Below are positions 34,118 to 44,116 of a DNA stretch of 64,000 bases, one piece after another. The stretch is from contig NZ_CM001792.1 of NCBI RefSeq assembly GCF_000340475.1, forward strand, positions 1,386,659 to 1,450,658, given 5' to 3'. Under the pieces are notes generated by a model. It worked only from the letters and a program-made list of their open reading frames with translations, was not told where the DNA came from and did not search any database. Source of the stretch: Oceanobacillus kimchii X50 (lineage in GTDB: Bacteria; Bacillota; Bacilli; Bacillales; Amphibacillaceae). How positions within the stretch are numbered: position 1 is the first letter of the stretch; every line of letters starts with the position of its first letter. The position numbers were made by a program, and so were the translations under genes.

Positions 34118-34567
34118 TTGAGTACGATTCAGGAAACCCAATTATCTGACTTGTTAATTAGTGATTATTTTGTTCCTTCAGAAAAAGTTGCCCATGTACA
34201 GATAAATAATCCATTAGAGCATGCTTTATTAGTATTAGTAAAATCAGGCTATGCAGCGGTACCGGTTCTTGATTCCTCGTATAAATTTGTAGGAATTATA
34301 GGGAAAACAGTCATTTTAAATGAAACATTAGGTCTAGAGAAATTTGAAATGGAAAGACTTGCTGAAATAAAGGTCGAAGAAGTAATGAACACAGATGTAC
34401 CAACATTAACAAGGGATCATACGATACTAGATGGTTTAAATGCAGTAATTAATCATGCGTTTATATGTATTGTAGATAATGAAGGTTATTTTGATGGAAT
34501 ACTAACTAGAAGGGCAATTCTAAAACAAGTAAAGAAAAACATATATATAAATGCTTATAAAAAATAA
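34118..34567 (+). CDS. darB: CBS-domain c-di-AMP receptor DarB (CbpB)
   Basis: 149 residues, two CBS motifs (YAAVPVLDSSYKFVGIIG and FICIVDNEGYFDGILTRRAI). B. subtilis DarB (YkuL) binds c-di-AMP and, when free of it, binds the Rel (p)ppGpp synthetase and pyruvate carboxylase. TTG start with AAAGGGG upstream. Same position as ykuL before the dap genes. The pyruvate carboxylase partner is also in this window (60322-63765). Confidence 0.87.
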   Translation: MSTIQETQLSDLLISDYFVPSEKVAHVQINNPLEHALLVLVKSGYAAVPVLDSSYKFVGIIGKTVILNETLGLEKFEMERLAEIKVEEVMNTDVPTLTRDHTILDGLNAVINHAFICIVDNEGYFDGILTRRAILKQVKKNIYINAYKK

Positions 34568-34602
34568 CAGCTTCTTTTATGGAGGCTGTTTATTTTTTTA
34601 AT
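34564..34602 (+). terminator. Terminator of darB
   Basis: Imperfect stem AACAGC / GCTGTT with adjoining TTC/GGAG pairs, then TTATTTTTTT. Confidence 0.6.
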
Positions 34603-34694
34603 TCTAAAACAAAAAATCTACATAGTCTGAGTTGCGACATAACTTACCGTCTGCTAAAGTAATAAAGAGATTATTATATTGGAGGATTGAAATA

Positions 34695-35405
34695 ATGATG
34701 GATGCTAATGAAATTATACAATTTATATCAGATAGTAAAAAAAGTACACCTGTTAAGGTATATGTAAAGGGTGAATTAGACAAGCTTTCAGTGACTAATT
34801 CAATAAAAACGTTTGTTGATTCTAAAAGTGGAACATTATTTGGTGAGTGGAAAGATATTCAAGCATACATAGAAGAAAACAAATCATTAATTGAAGACTA
34901 TGTCGTTGAAAATGATCGTAGAAATTCAGCTATTCCAATGCTTGATATGAAAAATATCAATGCTCGTATTGAACCTGGTGCTATCATTCGTGATCAAGTA
35001 GAGATTGGTGATGGGGCTGTTATTATGATGGGAGCTTCGATTAACATCGGATCTGTTATTGGAGAAGGAACAATGATTGATATGAATGCAGTGTTAGGCG
35101 GTAGAGCAACTGTAGGAAAGAATTGTCATATTGGAGCAGGTTCCGTTCTTGCAGGTGTAATCGAACCACCTTCTGCTAAGCCAGTAATTGTAGAAGATGA
35201 CGTAGTAATTGGAGCTAACGTTGTTGTTTTAGAAGGGATTACTGTTGGAAAAGGATCTATTGTGGCAGCTGGTTCAATCGTCACAAAAGATGTTGCTCCT
35301 AATACGCTTGTTGGTGGTACACCAGCCAAAGTACTAAAGGAAATTGATGAACAAACAAAATCTAAAACAGAAATTAAGCAAGAACTTCGTAAATTAGATA
35401 ATTAA
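34695..35405 (+). CDS. dapH: Tetrahydrodipicolinate N-acetyltransferase
   Basis: 236 residues, same length as the B. subtilis enzyme. Left-handed beta-helix hexapeptide repeats occupy about residues 95-200 ([20 protein letters not shown] and later). It acetylates tetrahydrodipicolinate with acetyl-CoA for lysine and peptidoglycan diaminopimelate. Ribosome site GGAGG. First of two genes; the deacetylase follows 11 bases later. Confidence 0.95.
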   Translation: MMDANEIIQFISDSKKSTPVKVYVKGELDKLSVTNSIKTFVDSKSGTLFGEWKDIQAYIEENKSLIEDYVVENDRRNSAIPMLDMKNINARIEPGAIIRDQVEIGDGAVIMMGASINIGSVIGEGTMIDMNAVLGGRATVGKNCHIGAGSVLAGVIEPPSAKPVIVEDDVVIGANVVVLEGITVGKGSIVAAGSIVTKDVAPNTLVGGTPAKVLKEIDEQTKSKTEIKQELRKLDN

Positions 35406-35416
35406 GGTTGCGTTGA

Positions 35417-36532
35417 ATGATGTTAAATTTACAACAAATTCGAAGGGATTTACATCAAATACCAGAATTAGGCTTTCAGGAATTAAAAACGCAAACGTAT
35501 CTTTTAGAACGAATTAATGAAATTGCTAAAGATAATGTTGAAATAAAACAATGGAAAACCGGAATTCTTGTATACGTTCACGGTAAATCTCCAACTAGAA
35601 AAATTGGTTTTCGTGCAGATATAGACGGATTGCCAATTTTAGAGCAAACGAATCTACCTTATGCATCATTGCATGAAGGAAGGATGCATGCTTGCGGACA
35701 TGATTTACACATGACGATTTCGCTAGGGGCGATGGAAAAAGTCATTCAAGATCCAATTGATGATGATGTTATTTTTGTGTTCCAACCTGCAGAAGAAGGC
35801 CCCGGTGGAGCTAGGCCAATGCTAGAATCTGAGGAATTTCAACAATGGAAACCAGATATGATTTTTGCATTGCATATTTCTCCTGAACTTCCTATAGGAA
35901 CTGTTTCTTCTAAACCTGGTTTATTATTTGCGAATACAAGTGAATTATTTATCGATTTTGAAGGTGTAGGTGGACATGCGGCATATCCCCATTTAACAAA
36001 AGATATGACGGTTGCTGCTAGTAATTTTGTTGTACAATTACAACAAATAGTCTCCAGGGGACTAAATCCACTTGATGGGTCTGTAATTACGATAGGAAAA
36101 ATGGAAAGTGGATATGTTCAAAATGCTATTGCAGAAACTGCTCGTTTAGAAGGAACTATAAGATCAACGGATGCAGAATCAATAGATATGATTAAGAGTA
36201 AATTAAACCGTTTAATGAAAGGTTTTGAAATTAGCTATGATTGTTCTATTAAAGTAGATTATGGTGCTAATTATTACCAAGTAGTAAACAATGCTACCTA
36301 TGTGCAGCAATTTAAAGATGTAATAACTCAAAAACAAAACATTGCTTATCAACAGGCTAGTGCTGCAATGACAGGTGAAGACTTTGGAGACATGTTAAAA
36401 GAGATTCCAGGTTTTATGTTTTGGTTAGGAGTAGATTCTTCTTATGGATTGCATAATGCAAGGTTAAATCCAAAGGAAGAGGCAATTGGAGTCGGTGTGA
36501 ATGCTGTGATTTCAATGATTCAATCTTTTTGA
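35417..36532 (+). CDS. dapL: N-acetyldiaminopimelate deacetylase
   Basis: 371 residues, M20 metallo-amidohydrolase. Landmarks are RRDLHQIPELGFQE, the metal-binding MHACGHDLHMTISLG and EEGPGG. It removes acetyl from N-acetyl-LL-diaminopimelate after the PatA step. Coupled to dapH. PatA lies 7 kb upstream, so all three acetylase-branch enzymes are in this window. Confidence 0.94.
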   Translation: MMLNLQQIRRDLHQIPELGFQELKTQTYLLERINEIAKDNVEIKQWKTGILVYVHGKSPTRKIGFRADIDGLPILEQTNLPYASLHEGRMHACGHDLHMTISLGAMEKVIQDPIDDDVIFVFQPAEEGPGGARPMLESEEFQQWKPDMIFALHISPELPIGTVSSKPGLLFANTSELFIDFEGVGGHAAYPHLTKDMTVAASNFVVQLQQIVSRGLNPLDGSVITIGKMESGYVQNAIAETARLEGTIRSTDAESIDMIKSKLNRLMKGFEISYDCSIKVDYGANYYQVVNNATYVQQFKDVITQKQNIAYQQASAAMTGEDFGDMLKEIPGFMFWLGVDSSYGLHNARLNPKEEAIGVGVNAVISMIQSF

Positions 36533-36598
36533 TGAATAATATTTGGATGCATTAGAGAAGCTAATTCTTAGAAATATATTTTCTAGGAGGTTAATTAA

Positions 36599-36841
36599 AT
36601 GGCTCGAATTGCAGTAGAATCTACCTTAACAGATGTAAAGCAAGCTTTATCTGAAATGGGACATGATGTAGTAGATCTTCGTACAGAACAAGATGCATCA
36701 AATTGTGATTGTTGTGTTGTATCTGGTCAAGATAATAATGTTATGGGGATACAAACAACGAGTATTGCTGGCCCTGTGATTAATGCTGATGGTCAAAGTG
36801 CCAATCAAATTTGTGACATGGTAGACCAAAAGTTATCATAA
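36599..36841 (+). CDS. ykuS: YkuS family protein (UPF0180)
   Basis: 80 residues, MARIAVESTLTDVKQALSEM then the conserved CDCCVVSGQDNNVMG with three cysteines. Position after dapL matches B. subtilis. Function unknown. Followed by a strong terminator. Confidence 0.87.
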   Translation: MARIAVESTLTDVKQALSEMGHDVVDLRTEQDASNCDCCVVSGQDNNVMGIQTTSIAGPVINADGQSANQICDMVDQKLS

Positions 36842-36854
36842 TAAAATATAATCG

Positions 36855-36893
36855 CAAAAAACTTGTGGAGAATAATTTTTCCACAAGTTTTTT
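36855..36893 (+). terminator. Terminator of ykuS
   Basis: Stem AAAAACTTGTGGA / TCCACAAGTTTTT with T-tail, loop about 10 bases. Confidence 0.85.
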
Positions 36894-36987
36894 ATTTTGG
36901 GAAAGTTTAAATACAGTTATTTGTGTCAGATTAGCAATTACTTACATATATAAGAAAAGACTATATTCCAAGAGGTGAATAATATAT

Positions 36988-37416
36988 ATGCGAATTAATG
37001 ATACTTTGCCAGAAAATCTTCATAGACAAGGAAAATGGTATCAAGGTCGTTCTGTTCAATTAGGGAAGCCACTATTAATTGTATTCTGGTCGGTTAGCTG
37101 TGATAGTTGTTCCGTGGCAATGAGACAATTATCTAAACTTCAAAATAACTTTAGTGATACTCAAATAATCCTTATTCATACACCACTAGTTGATGAAGAC
37201 AATGATTTAAATAAAATACGTAACAAGTCTTCACAATTTAATGTAATTGCATCAAAAATTGCAGATACGGATGAAAGTTTAAGCCAATTGTTTCGGGTGA
37301 AATATGTACCTGCATTTTATTTATTTGATCAGGAAAGTAAACTTCGTTTTAGTCAGTCAGGAAAAAGTAATACATCGTTACTTGAAAACAAAATAGCAAG
37401 ATTATCCAGGAGATAA
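36988..37416 (+). CDS. ykuV: YkuV-like thioredoxin-fold protein
   Basis: 142 residues without signal peptide. Redox motif is CDSC within IVFWSVSCDSC; C-terminal cis-proline loop is KYVPAFYLF. YkuV of B. subtilis is a cytoplasmic thiol oxidoreductase. Synteny supports it. Confidence 0.87.
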   Translation: MRINDTLPENLHRQGKWYQGRSVQLGKPLLIVFWSVSCDSCSVAMRQLSKLQNNFSDTQIILIHTPLVDEDNDLNKIRNKSSQFNVIASKIADTDESLSQLFRVKYVPAFYLFDQESKLRFSQSGKSNTSLLENKIARLSRR

Positions 37417-37480
37417 AGTGTAATAAAACAATTATGAAATTGATTCAATTTAAAATTTATTGATATCAATTCGATTAGAG

Positions 37481-37605
37481 TATAAGAAGCAGATGAAACT
37501 GTGAGGTTCAGATGGGAACAAGTTGAATGTAAATATAGACTTAAAAACTTTTCTTTACATTCTTATGTTCCTTGTTAGATGCTTACACAACCATCTGCTT
37601 TTTTT
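37481..37605 (+). ncRNA. Structured leader RNA / candidate attenuator ahead of the ABC exporter
   Basis: A hairpin core of 9 perfect pairs, GAATGTAAA (37525-37533) with TTTACATTC (37554-37562), is flanked by GGAAC (37515-37519) with GTTCC (37567-37571). CCATCTGC (37591-37598), directly before seven T, can pair with GCAGATG (37489-37495), CAGATGG (37509-37515) or TAGATG (37576-37581). These exclude one another, giving an antiterminator/terminator switch. The T-run is 141 bases before the start codon. Not a T-box or other class I know. Confidence 0.55.
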
Positions 37606-37745
37606 ATACATAAATTGTATGCTTATCTAACTACATAAAATAGTGCGCAAAAAAATAATTTTAAAAAAATTTAAAAATATAGTGGATATTTATTTCGGAA
37701 ACCGTTATATTAATAATTACGTAAAAAGTGAAAGGAGGAATAAAT

Positions 37746-39494
37746 TTGGAAACATTTAAGAAACTAAAACGTTTTTATTGGCCTTATAAAAAGTATTTTA
37801 TATGGTCTATATTGTTTATGTTAGTTGTTACTTCGATTACTGTAGTATATCCGATTATGCTACAAATTACGATTGATGATGTTGTACTTCAGTCACGTTA
37901 TGAATTAATTCCATGGATTTGCGGACTTTTCTTAGGGTTAATGGTTATCAAAGGTTTCTCTACGTTTTCGTTCCAATACTTAGGCGATCTATTCGGTATG
38001 ACTTCCGTCTATAAGCTAAGAGAATCTCTTTATGATAAGTTACAAACTTTAGCATTTAAATATTATGATAATGCTAAAACTGGAGATATTATGTCCCGGT
38101 TAACTGCTGATGTAGAAGGGTTTAGGTTTTTTCTTTCAGTTGGATTTGCAGAGTTGTTACGAATAATATCACTCATACTTATTAGTTTATCTATTATGTT
38201 TTATTACTCTGTTCCATTGGCACTTGTAACAATGGCAGCTATGCCTTTCTTAGCAATCGTTGTCTTTCAGTTTGATAAACGCGTTCATCCAGCTTTTCGT
38301 AATGTAAGAAAATCTTTTGGACAATTAAATACACGAGTTCAAGAGAATATAAGTGGGATGAATACTGTCAAATCATTATCCAGAGAAGACTTTGAAATTG
38401 GAAGGTTCTCTAATAGTAATGATAATTATCGACAGAAGTATTTATTTACATCAAAACTGTGGGCAAGATTCTTTCCAATGATGGAGTTTATAGGTAATGT
38501 ATCCGCAGTGATTCTGCTAGCTTATGGTGGGTTCTTAGTTATTAATGAATCCTTGAATCCAGGGGAATTGGTCGCTTTTTTTAGTCTGGTATGGTATATC
38601 ATGGGACCATTAATGAATTTAGGATTTATTATTAATCAGTTTTCCCAAGCGAAAGCATCTGGAGAAAGATTGTTAGAAATATTAGAAGCGAAGGAAGATA
38701 TTGTTGAGAAAGAATCAGCAATAGAAGCAACTATAAAAGGACATGTACAATTTAATGATGTCACATTAACTTATATTAAGAACGATGATGAAGCATTAAA
38801 GAATATTAGTTTTGATGCTCCTCCGGGAAAAACAATTGGTTTAATTGGTGCAACTGGATCTGGAAAAACAAGTATTACCCAATTAATTACTAGATTTTAC
38901 GAACCTGAACAAGGAGAAGTTTTACTTGACGGACTTCCAGTAAGTGATTATAAGCTAAAGACGCTTCGAAGTCAGATTGGATTTGTATTACAAGAGCCGT
39001 TCCTTTTTTCTACAACAATTCGAGAAAATATATCTTATGGAAATCCTGAGGTCACAGAAGATCAAATAATTCAAGCAGCGAAAAGAGCTCAAGCACATGA
39101 TTTTATTATGGAACTACCGAATGGATATGACACGCTTCTGGGAGAAAGGGGTATGGGATTATCAGGTGGTCAGAAACAAAGGATAGCAATTGCACGTGCG
39201 ATTTGTATTAATCCTAGTATACTCATTCTTGATGATGCTACTTCTGCGGTAGATATGGAAACGGAATTTAATATTCAAAAAGCGTTACGTGAAGTAATGA
39301 AGAATCGTACTTCCTTTATTATAGCTCATCGTATTTCTTCGTTAAAACACGCAGATGAAATATTAGTGTTAGAAGATGGAGAAATTGTAGAGAGAGGTAC
39401 ACATGATTATCTCGTAAACAATAATGGTCCGTATGAACGTATATTTAAGATTCAATACCAAGATCGAGAAGAAATATTGAGTGCGGTTAAATAG
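37746..39494 (+). CDS. Heterodimeric ABC exporter subunit 1 (YknU/BmrC-like)
   Basis: 582 residues: a six-helix exporter domain, then an ATPase with Walker A GATGSGKTS, signature LSGGQ and Walker B LILDDATSAVD. The catalytic glutamate after Walker B is Asp, so this half-site is expected to be poor, as in asymmetric exporters of the BmrCD/TM287-288 type. TTG start with AAAGGAGG at 7 nt; the upstream GTG reads through the ribosome site. Twelve bases separate it from the partner gene. Drug or lipid export is likely; gene order also fits yknU-yknV. Confidence 0.9.
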   Translation: METFKKLKRFYWPYKKYFIWSILFMLVVTSITVVYPIMLQITIDDVVLQSRYELIPWICGLFLGLMVIKGFSTFSFQYLGDLFGMTSVYKLRESLYDKLQTLAFKYYDNAKTGDIMSRLTADVEGFRFFLSVGFAELLRIISLILISLSIMFYYSVPLALVTMAAMPFLAIVVFQFDKRVHPAFRNVRKSFGQLNTRVQENISGMNTVKSLSREDFEIGRFSNSNDNYRQKYLFTSKLWARFFPMMEFIGNVSAVILLAYGGFLVINESLNPGELVAFFSLVWYIMGPLMNLGFIINQFSQAKASGERLLEILEAKEDIVEKESAIEATIKGHVQFNDVTLTYIKNDDEALKNISFDAPPGKTIGLIGATGSGKTSITQLITRFYEPEQGEVLLDGLPVSDYKLKTLRSQIGFVLQEPFLFSTTIRENISYGNPEVTEDQIIQAAKRAQAHDFIMELPNGYDTLLGERGMGLSGGQKQRIAIARAICINPSILILDDATSAVDMETEFNIQKALREVMKNRTSFIIAHRISSLKHADEILVLEDGEIVERGTHDYLVNNNGPYERIFKIQYQDREEILSAVK

Positions 39495-39506
39495 GAGGTG
39501 AGATAG

Positions 39507-41339
39507 ATGGCGAAAAATAAGGATAATCTAAAATCAGAAAGTAAACATTTACAACGGTTTCATTATACAATTGATCAAGCAATTGAAAAACCTTTTAACT
39601 GGCAGCAGATGTGGAGGCTCTTACAATTTTTAAAACCGTATTCGAAGACTTATTTACCTGGAGCAGTTTTAGCAATGATGGTATCAACAGCAATCCGCTT
39701 AGCAATACCGATTTTAATTGGTAAAGTAGCATTTGATGTTGCAATTGCAAATAAAGATACTACGTTATTAACATATTTAGTAATCGGTATTGCAATTCTT
39801 TATGGTATAAGTTTTGTTGCGAATACATTTCGAATTAAATGGGTGAATATCTTAGGACAAAATGTTATCTATGATTTGCGACAAAAGCTATTTTCTCATG
39901 TTCAACGATTGTCACACCGATTTTTTGATAGCCGTTCAGCAGGATCTATTTTAGTTCGAATTCTCAATGATATAAATTCTCTGCAGGAATTATTTACAAA
40001 TGGAATTATCAACTTATTAATGGATTTATTAATGTTATCGGGGATTTTAGTAATACTATTTGTATTAAGTCCACCGCTTGCTTTAGCAGTAATTATTATT
40101 ATTCCATTAATGTTTTTAATATCAACAACATTACGTCGTAAAATACGTCGTTCATGGCAAGTGGTAAGACTGCATCAATCTAGGATGAACTCACACTTAA
40201 ATGAAGGTATTCAAGGGATGCGTATTACTCAATCTTTTTCACAGGAAAAAGAGAATGCGGAGTTCTTCGACGGTGTAAATACTGGGTTTTTCCAAAGTTT
40301 TCGTGATGCTGCTAAGAAGAGTGCCATGTTTCGTCCGCTTGTAGATATTTGTGATGCTGCGGGTACAATTATACTTATCTCTTATGGAGCATATTTAATA
40401 TTAAATGATACCATAACAGTGGGTACATTTGTTTCTTTTGCTTTTTTTCTGGGAATGTTTTGGGAACCCATATCACGTCTTGGGCAGATGTATAATCAGC
40501 TCTTAATGGCAATGGCATCATCTGAGAGAATTTTTGAATTCCTGGATGAACGCCCTAATGTAGCAGAAAAGACCAATGCGTATAACATTGACGAGATGCA
40601 TGGAGAAATCGAATTTGATGAAGTTGAGTTCTCTTACAATAAAGATAGAATTGCATTGAAAAAACTATCTATTCATATTAATGCTGGCGAGACCATTGCT
40701 TTAGTTGGTCATACAGGAAGCGGCAAGTCTACAATTGCCAATCTAATAAGTAGATTCTACGACCCTACTTCTGGAGCAGTAAAAATTGATGGAAGAGATT
40801 TACGAGATGTTACGATTGATAGTCTTCGTCAAAAAATTAGTGTAGTATTACAAGATACATTTATATTCTCTGGAACAATTATGGAAAATATACGTTTTGG
40901 AAGACCGACTGCAACCGACGAAGAAGTTATCGATGCTGCTAAAGTAGTAGGAGCGGACGACTTTATTCAACGTCTGGCAGATGGGTATCAGACAGAAGTG
41001 GAAGAGAGAGGAAATATTCTTTCAGCTGGTGAAAGACAGTTATTATCGTTTGCCAGAGCTTTGTTAGCAAATCCTAGTATTATTATCCTTGATGAAGCAA
41101 CTGCCAGTATTGATACAGAATCAGAAGTGAAGATACAAAAAGCTTTAAAACGATTGTTAAAAGGAAGAACTTCTATCATTATTGCGCATAGGCTTTCTAC
41201 AATTCGAGAAGCAGATAAAATATTTGTTCTTGAACAAGGAGAAATTTTGGAACAAGGAAATCATCAATCGTTAATACAACAAAGAGGAAAGTATTATGAA
41301 CTAGTGAAGTCACAGTTTACCATGTTAGAAGCAATGTAA
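39507..41339 (+). CDS. Heterodimeric ABC exporter subunit 2 (YknV/BmrD-like)
   Basis: 610 residues with an extra N-terminal segment before six helices. ATPase has Walker A GHTGSGKST, a changed signature LSAGE and a normal Walker B IIILDEATASID with catalytic Glu. The two subunits are therefore complementary: one has the intact signature, the other the intact Glu. Followed by a strong terminator. Confidence 0.9.
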   Translation: MAKNKDNLKSESKHLQRFHYTIDQAIEKPFNWQQMWRLLQFLKPYSKTYLPGAVLAMMVSTAIRLAIPILIGKVAFDVAIANKDTTLLTYLVIGIAILYGISFVANTFRIKWVNILGQNVIYDLRQKLFSHVQRLSHRFFDSRSAGSILVRILNDINSLQELFTNGIINLLMDLLMLSGILVILFVLSPPLALAVIIIIPLMFLISTTLRRKIRRSWQVVRLHQSRMNSHLNEGIQGMRITQSFSQEKENAEFFDGVNTGFFQSFRDAAKKSAMFRPLVDICDAAGTIILISYGAYLILNDTITVGTFVSFAFFLGMFWEPISRLGQMYNQLLMAMASSERIFEFLDERPNVAEKTNAYNIDEMHGEIEFDEVEFSYNKDRIALKKLSIHINAGETIALVGHTGSGKSTIANLISRFYDPTSGAVKIDGRDLRDVTIDSLRQKISVVLQDTFIFSGTIMENIRFGRPTATDEEVIDAAKVVGADDFIQRLADGYQTEVEERGNILSAGERQLLSFARALLANPSIIILDEATASIDTESEVKIQKALKRLLKGRTSIIIAHRLSTIREADKIFVLEQGEILEQGNHQSLIQQRGKYYELVKSQFTMLEAM

Positions 41340-41348
41340 AGCAAATGG

Positions 41349-41382
41349 GGAGCAATTTTAAAATTAGTTGCTCCTTTTTTTA
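41349..41382 (+). terminator. Terminator of the ABC operon
   Basis: GGAGCAA / TTGCTCC (41349-41355, 41368-41374) followed by seven T. Confidence 0.85.
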
Positions 41383-41425
41383 TGTGCTAGTATGATAGTT
41401 GTAGTTTATAATTGGAGGCTATATA

Positions 41426-42088
41426 ATGAATAAAGATTTTGCTGTAATTGGATTAGGTCGTTTTGGAGGAAGTATTTGTCGTGAGCTTAGTAAAGAAGGA
41501 ATGCATGTATTAGCGATTGATTCAGATGAAGAAAGAATTAATGAGTATAAGAATATAGCCTATCATACAGTGCTAGCTGATTCAACAGATGAAGATGCGT
41601 TAAAACAAATAGGTATTAGTAATTTTGATCATGTAGTTGTAGCGATAGGAGAAAATATTCAAGCAAGTATACTTACAGCTGTAATTTTGACGGATATGGG
41701 AGTAAATAAAATAACCGTTAAAGCACAAAATGATTATCACGAAAAAATCTTAAATAAAATTGGAGTACATCAGGTTGTTCATCCTGAAAGAGATATGGGC
41801 AAGCGATTAGCACATAATTTTATTTCAAGTAACATTTTAGACTATCTAGAATTATCGGATGATCATAGTATTGTTGAAGTAAAAGCAGGGGAAAAAATGA
41901 TTGGAAAGAGTTTGATTGAGCTTGATATCCGGGCTAATTTTGGTTGCAACATAGTAGCAATTAAAAAGGGGCATGATATTAATGTATCTCCAAGTGCTGA
42001 ACAAGCACTACAAGAAGGGGACGTACTAATTGTCATTGGAGCGGATAAAGATATCACAAGATTTGAAAGAGAGCTTGTTATTGATTAA
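41426..42088 (+). CDS. ktrC: Potassium-uptake regulator KtrC
   Basis: 220 residues. RCK_N Rossmann fold with AVIGLGRFGGSICRELS, then RCK_C at about 135-215 (the c-di-AMP-binding half). It gates a KtrB/D channel such as the one at 24595. Followed by rnjA in reverse, as ykqB-ykqC in B. subtilis. Confidence 0.94.
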   Translation: MNKDFAVIGLGRFGGSICRELSKEGMHVLAIDSDEERINEYKNIAYHTVLADSTDEDALKQIGISNFDHVVVAIGENIQASILTAVILTDMGVNKITVKAQNDYHEKILNKIGVHQVVHPERDMGKRLAHNFISSNILDYLELSDDHSIVEVKAGEKMIGKSLIELDIRANFGCNIVAIKKGHDINVSPSAEQALQEGDVLIVIGADKDITRFERELVID

Positions 42089-42109
42089 CGAGGCCTTTTT
42101 CACATAAAA

Positions 42110-42166
42110 AAGAACTATCTTCAAGAGCGGTAATTAAAAACCCTTCAGAAGATAGTTCTTGTTTTT
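42110..42166. terminator. Bidirectional hairpin after ktrC
   Basis: 13-bp stem AAGAACTATCTTC / GAAGATAGTTCTT, with T-run GTTTTTATT on the plus strand. Confidence 0.75.
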
Positions 42167-42200
42167 ATTATATAGGAAATCTATTATTGATTTGTCAACC

Positions 42201-42390
42201 CACCGTGATTCCTTTATCTCAAAGGAAAAAGAGTTTGGGACAAAAGTATTTACGCGAAAGGTGCGAATGAATAAGTTTTGAAATCCCGCTTCAGAAATAT
42301 ACTCCGGTTATTCTAATTCGACTGGTCAGCCTCTGGCTCCGAATTCCGGGATCTCGCCTCGGCCTTCTTTCCACATGTCGCAATCTCATT
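42201..42390 (-). repeat. Dispersed elements, copy 3 (apparently nested)
   Basis: Read on minus: CGGAGTATATTTCTGAAGCG (about 42301 down to 42282) and the end motif TTTTGTCCCAAACTC (42248 to 42234), then AGATAAAGGAATCACGGTG (42219-42201), a 19-mer found inverted in orientation at 63860-63878. It fills most of the 357-base gap between ktrC and rnjA. Confidence 0.55.
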
Positions 42391-42397
42391 TAAAAAT

Positions 42398-42440
42398 ACA
42401 GGCGCAAGCGCTTCGTTTCTAAACGAGCGCTTGCGCCTGT
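42398..42440 (-). terminator. Terminator of rnjA (very long stem)
   Basis: About 20 base pairs: ACAGGCGCAAGCGC plus CGTTT with complementary arm AAACG and GCGCTTGCGCCTGT, followed on minus by ATTTTTA. The hairpin sequence resembles that after pycA (63773-63819). Confidence 0.85.
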
Positions 42441-42445
42441 GTTCT

Positions 42446-44113
42446 TTAAACCTCCATGATAATTGGAAGTACCATCGGACGTCTTTTTGTTTTTTCATAT
42501 AAGAATGGAGCAATCGTGTCAGTAATTTCATTTTTAATTTCCGACCATTGTGTTGTTTTGCGTTCCATTACTTTTTCTAAATGATTGGATACTAATTTTT
42601 GAGCTTGATTAATCAAGTCTTCAGACTCTCTCATATATACAAAACCTCGAGAGATAATATCTGGACCAGAAGCAATCTTGAAATCACTCATGTTAATGCT
42701 GACTACAACAATTACTAATCCTTCTTCAGATAAGATACGACGATCTCTTAGTACAATATTTCCTATATCACCAATTCCACTACCATCTACGTAAACGGAA
42801 CCAGAAGGTATTTTTCCAGCGATAGCTGCATGGTCTTTACTTAGTGCAAGAACATCACCATTATCCATTACAAATGAATTCTCAGCTTCTACATCACAAA
42901 GTTCTCCTAATTTAACATGTTCTTTTAACATACGGTATTCTCCGTGTATTGGCATGAAAAATTTCGGACGAATTAAACGAAGCATTAGTTTTTGTTCTTC
43001 TTGACTTCCATGACCAGAGGTATGAATGTTACTCAACTTACCATGGATAACATCTGCACCTGCTCGATATAATTTATTAATGGTTCTGCTCACGCTGACA
43101 GTATTCCCCGGGATTGGAGAGGAAGAGAATACTACAGTGTCTCCTGGAATTAATTGAATTTGTCTATGTGTACCATTGGCAATACGAGACAATGCCGCCA
43201 TTGTTTCACCTTGGGAACCAGTACAGAGGATCGTTACTTCGTTAGCTGGAAGACGATTAATCTGGTTACCTTCAATAAATGTATCCTTCGGAGCTTGGAT
43301 ATAACCCAATTCCAAACCAATGTTTATAGCAGATTCCATACTTCTACCAAATACAGCTACTTTACGATTGTGCTTAACAGCTGCTTCCACAACTTGTTGT
43401 AAACGATAGATGTTGGAAGCAAATGTTGCGAAGATCAATCTGCCATCGACTCTGCTGAATATATCGTGAATACTTTCTCCAACGACACGTTCGGACATTG
43501 TAAAACCAGGTACTTCACTATTTGTACTGTCTGATAGAAGGCATAATACACCTTCAGAACCAATCTCTGCCATTTTTGCAAGGTTAGCCGGTTCGCCAAC
43601 AGGCGTGAAATCAAATTTGAAATCACCTGTATGAACAATGTTACCTGGTGGTGTTTTTACTACGACTCCATAAGAATCAGGAATACTATGTGTCGTACGG
43701 AAAAAGCTAACGGATGTTTTTCGGAATTTAATAATATCATCTTCTTGAATTGTAATTAGTTTTGCATTTCTTAGTAAGCCATGCTCTTCTAATTTATTGC
43801 GAATTAGTCCAATTGCTAATGGACCTGCGTAAATTGGCACATTAATCTCACGCAGTAAAAATGGAATACCACCAATGTGGTCTTCGTGACCATGGGTAAT
43901 AATTAACCCTTTTATCTTATCTTCGTTTTGTACTAAATACGTATAATCAGGGATAACATAGTCAATTCCCAAAAGTTCATCTTCAGGAAATTTAATCCCA
44001 GCATCAATTAAAATAATTTCATCTTGAAATTGAATGGCATACGTATTTTTACCGATTTCACCTAGTCCACCTAGAGCGAAAACAGCAGCTTGATCATTTT
44101 TAACAAATTTCAT
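42446..44113 (-). CDS. rnjA: Ribonuclease J1
   Basis: 555 residues, metallo-beta-lactamase fold with beta-CASP domain. Zinc motif is [10 protein letters not shown]; the other ligands are in VHTGDFKFD and near [11 protein letters not shown]. RNase J1 is the main 5' to 3' exonuclease and endonuclease for mRNA decay and 16S maturation. Three bases after the rpoY gene, as in other Bacilli. Confidence 0.97.
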   Translation of the reverse strand: MKFVKNDQAAVFALGGLGEIGKNTYAIQFQDEIILIDAGIKFPEDELLGIDYVIPDYTYLVQNEDKIKGLIITHGHEDHIGGIPFLLREINVPIYAGPLAIGLIRNKLEEHGLLRNAKLITIQEDDIIKFRKTSVSFFRTTHSIPDSYGVVVKTPPGNIVHTGDFKFDFTPVGEPANLAKMAEIGSEGVLCLLSDSTNSEVPGFTMSERVVGESIHDIFSRVDGRLIFATFASNIYRLQQVVEAAVKHNRKVAVFGRSMESAINIGLELGYIQAPKDTFIEGNQINRLPANEVTILCTGSQGETMAALSRIANGTHRQIQLIPGDTVVFSSSPIPGNTVSVSRTINKLYRAGADVIHGKLSNIHTSGHGSQEEQKLMLRLIRPKFFMPIHGEYRMLKEHVKLGELCDVEAENSFVMDNGDVLALSKDHAAIAGKIPSGSVYVDGSGIGDIGNIVLRDRRILSEEGLVIVVVSINMSDFKIASGPDIISRGFVYMRESEDLINQAQKLVSNHLEKVMERKTTQWSEIKNEITDTIAPFLYEKTKRRPMVLPIIMEV

Positions 44114-44116
44114 GAG

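Noticed and set aside
34568..34694. Lysine riboswitch before dapH
   Set aside because: The 127-base gap has a terminator of darB and no conserved lysine-element blocks.
37493..37579. Translated leader peptide in the ABC attenuator
   Set aside because: The GTG frame and the 3-codon ATG frame lack a good ribosome site; kept only as a possibility in the finding.
43154..43402. Plus-strand 82-codon frame
   Set aside because: Antisense within rnjA, a certain gene.
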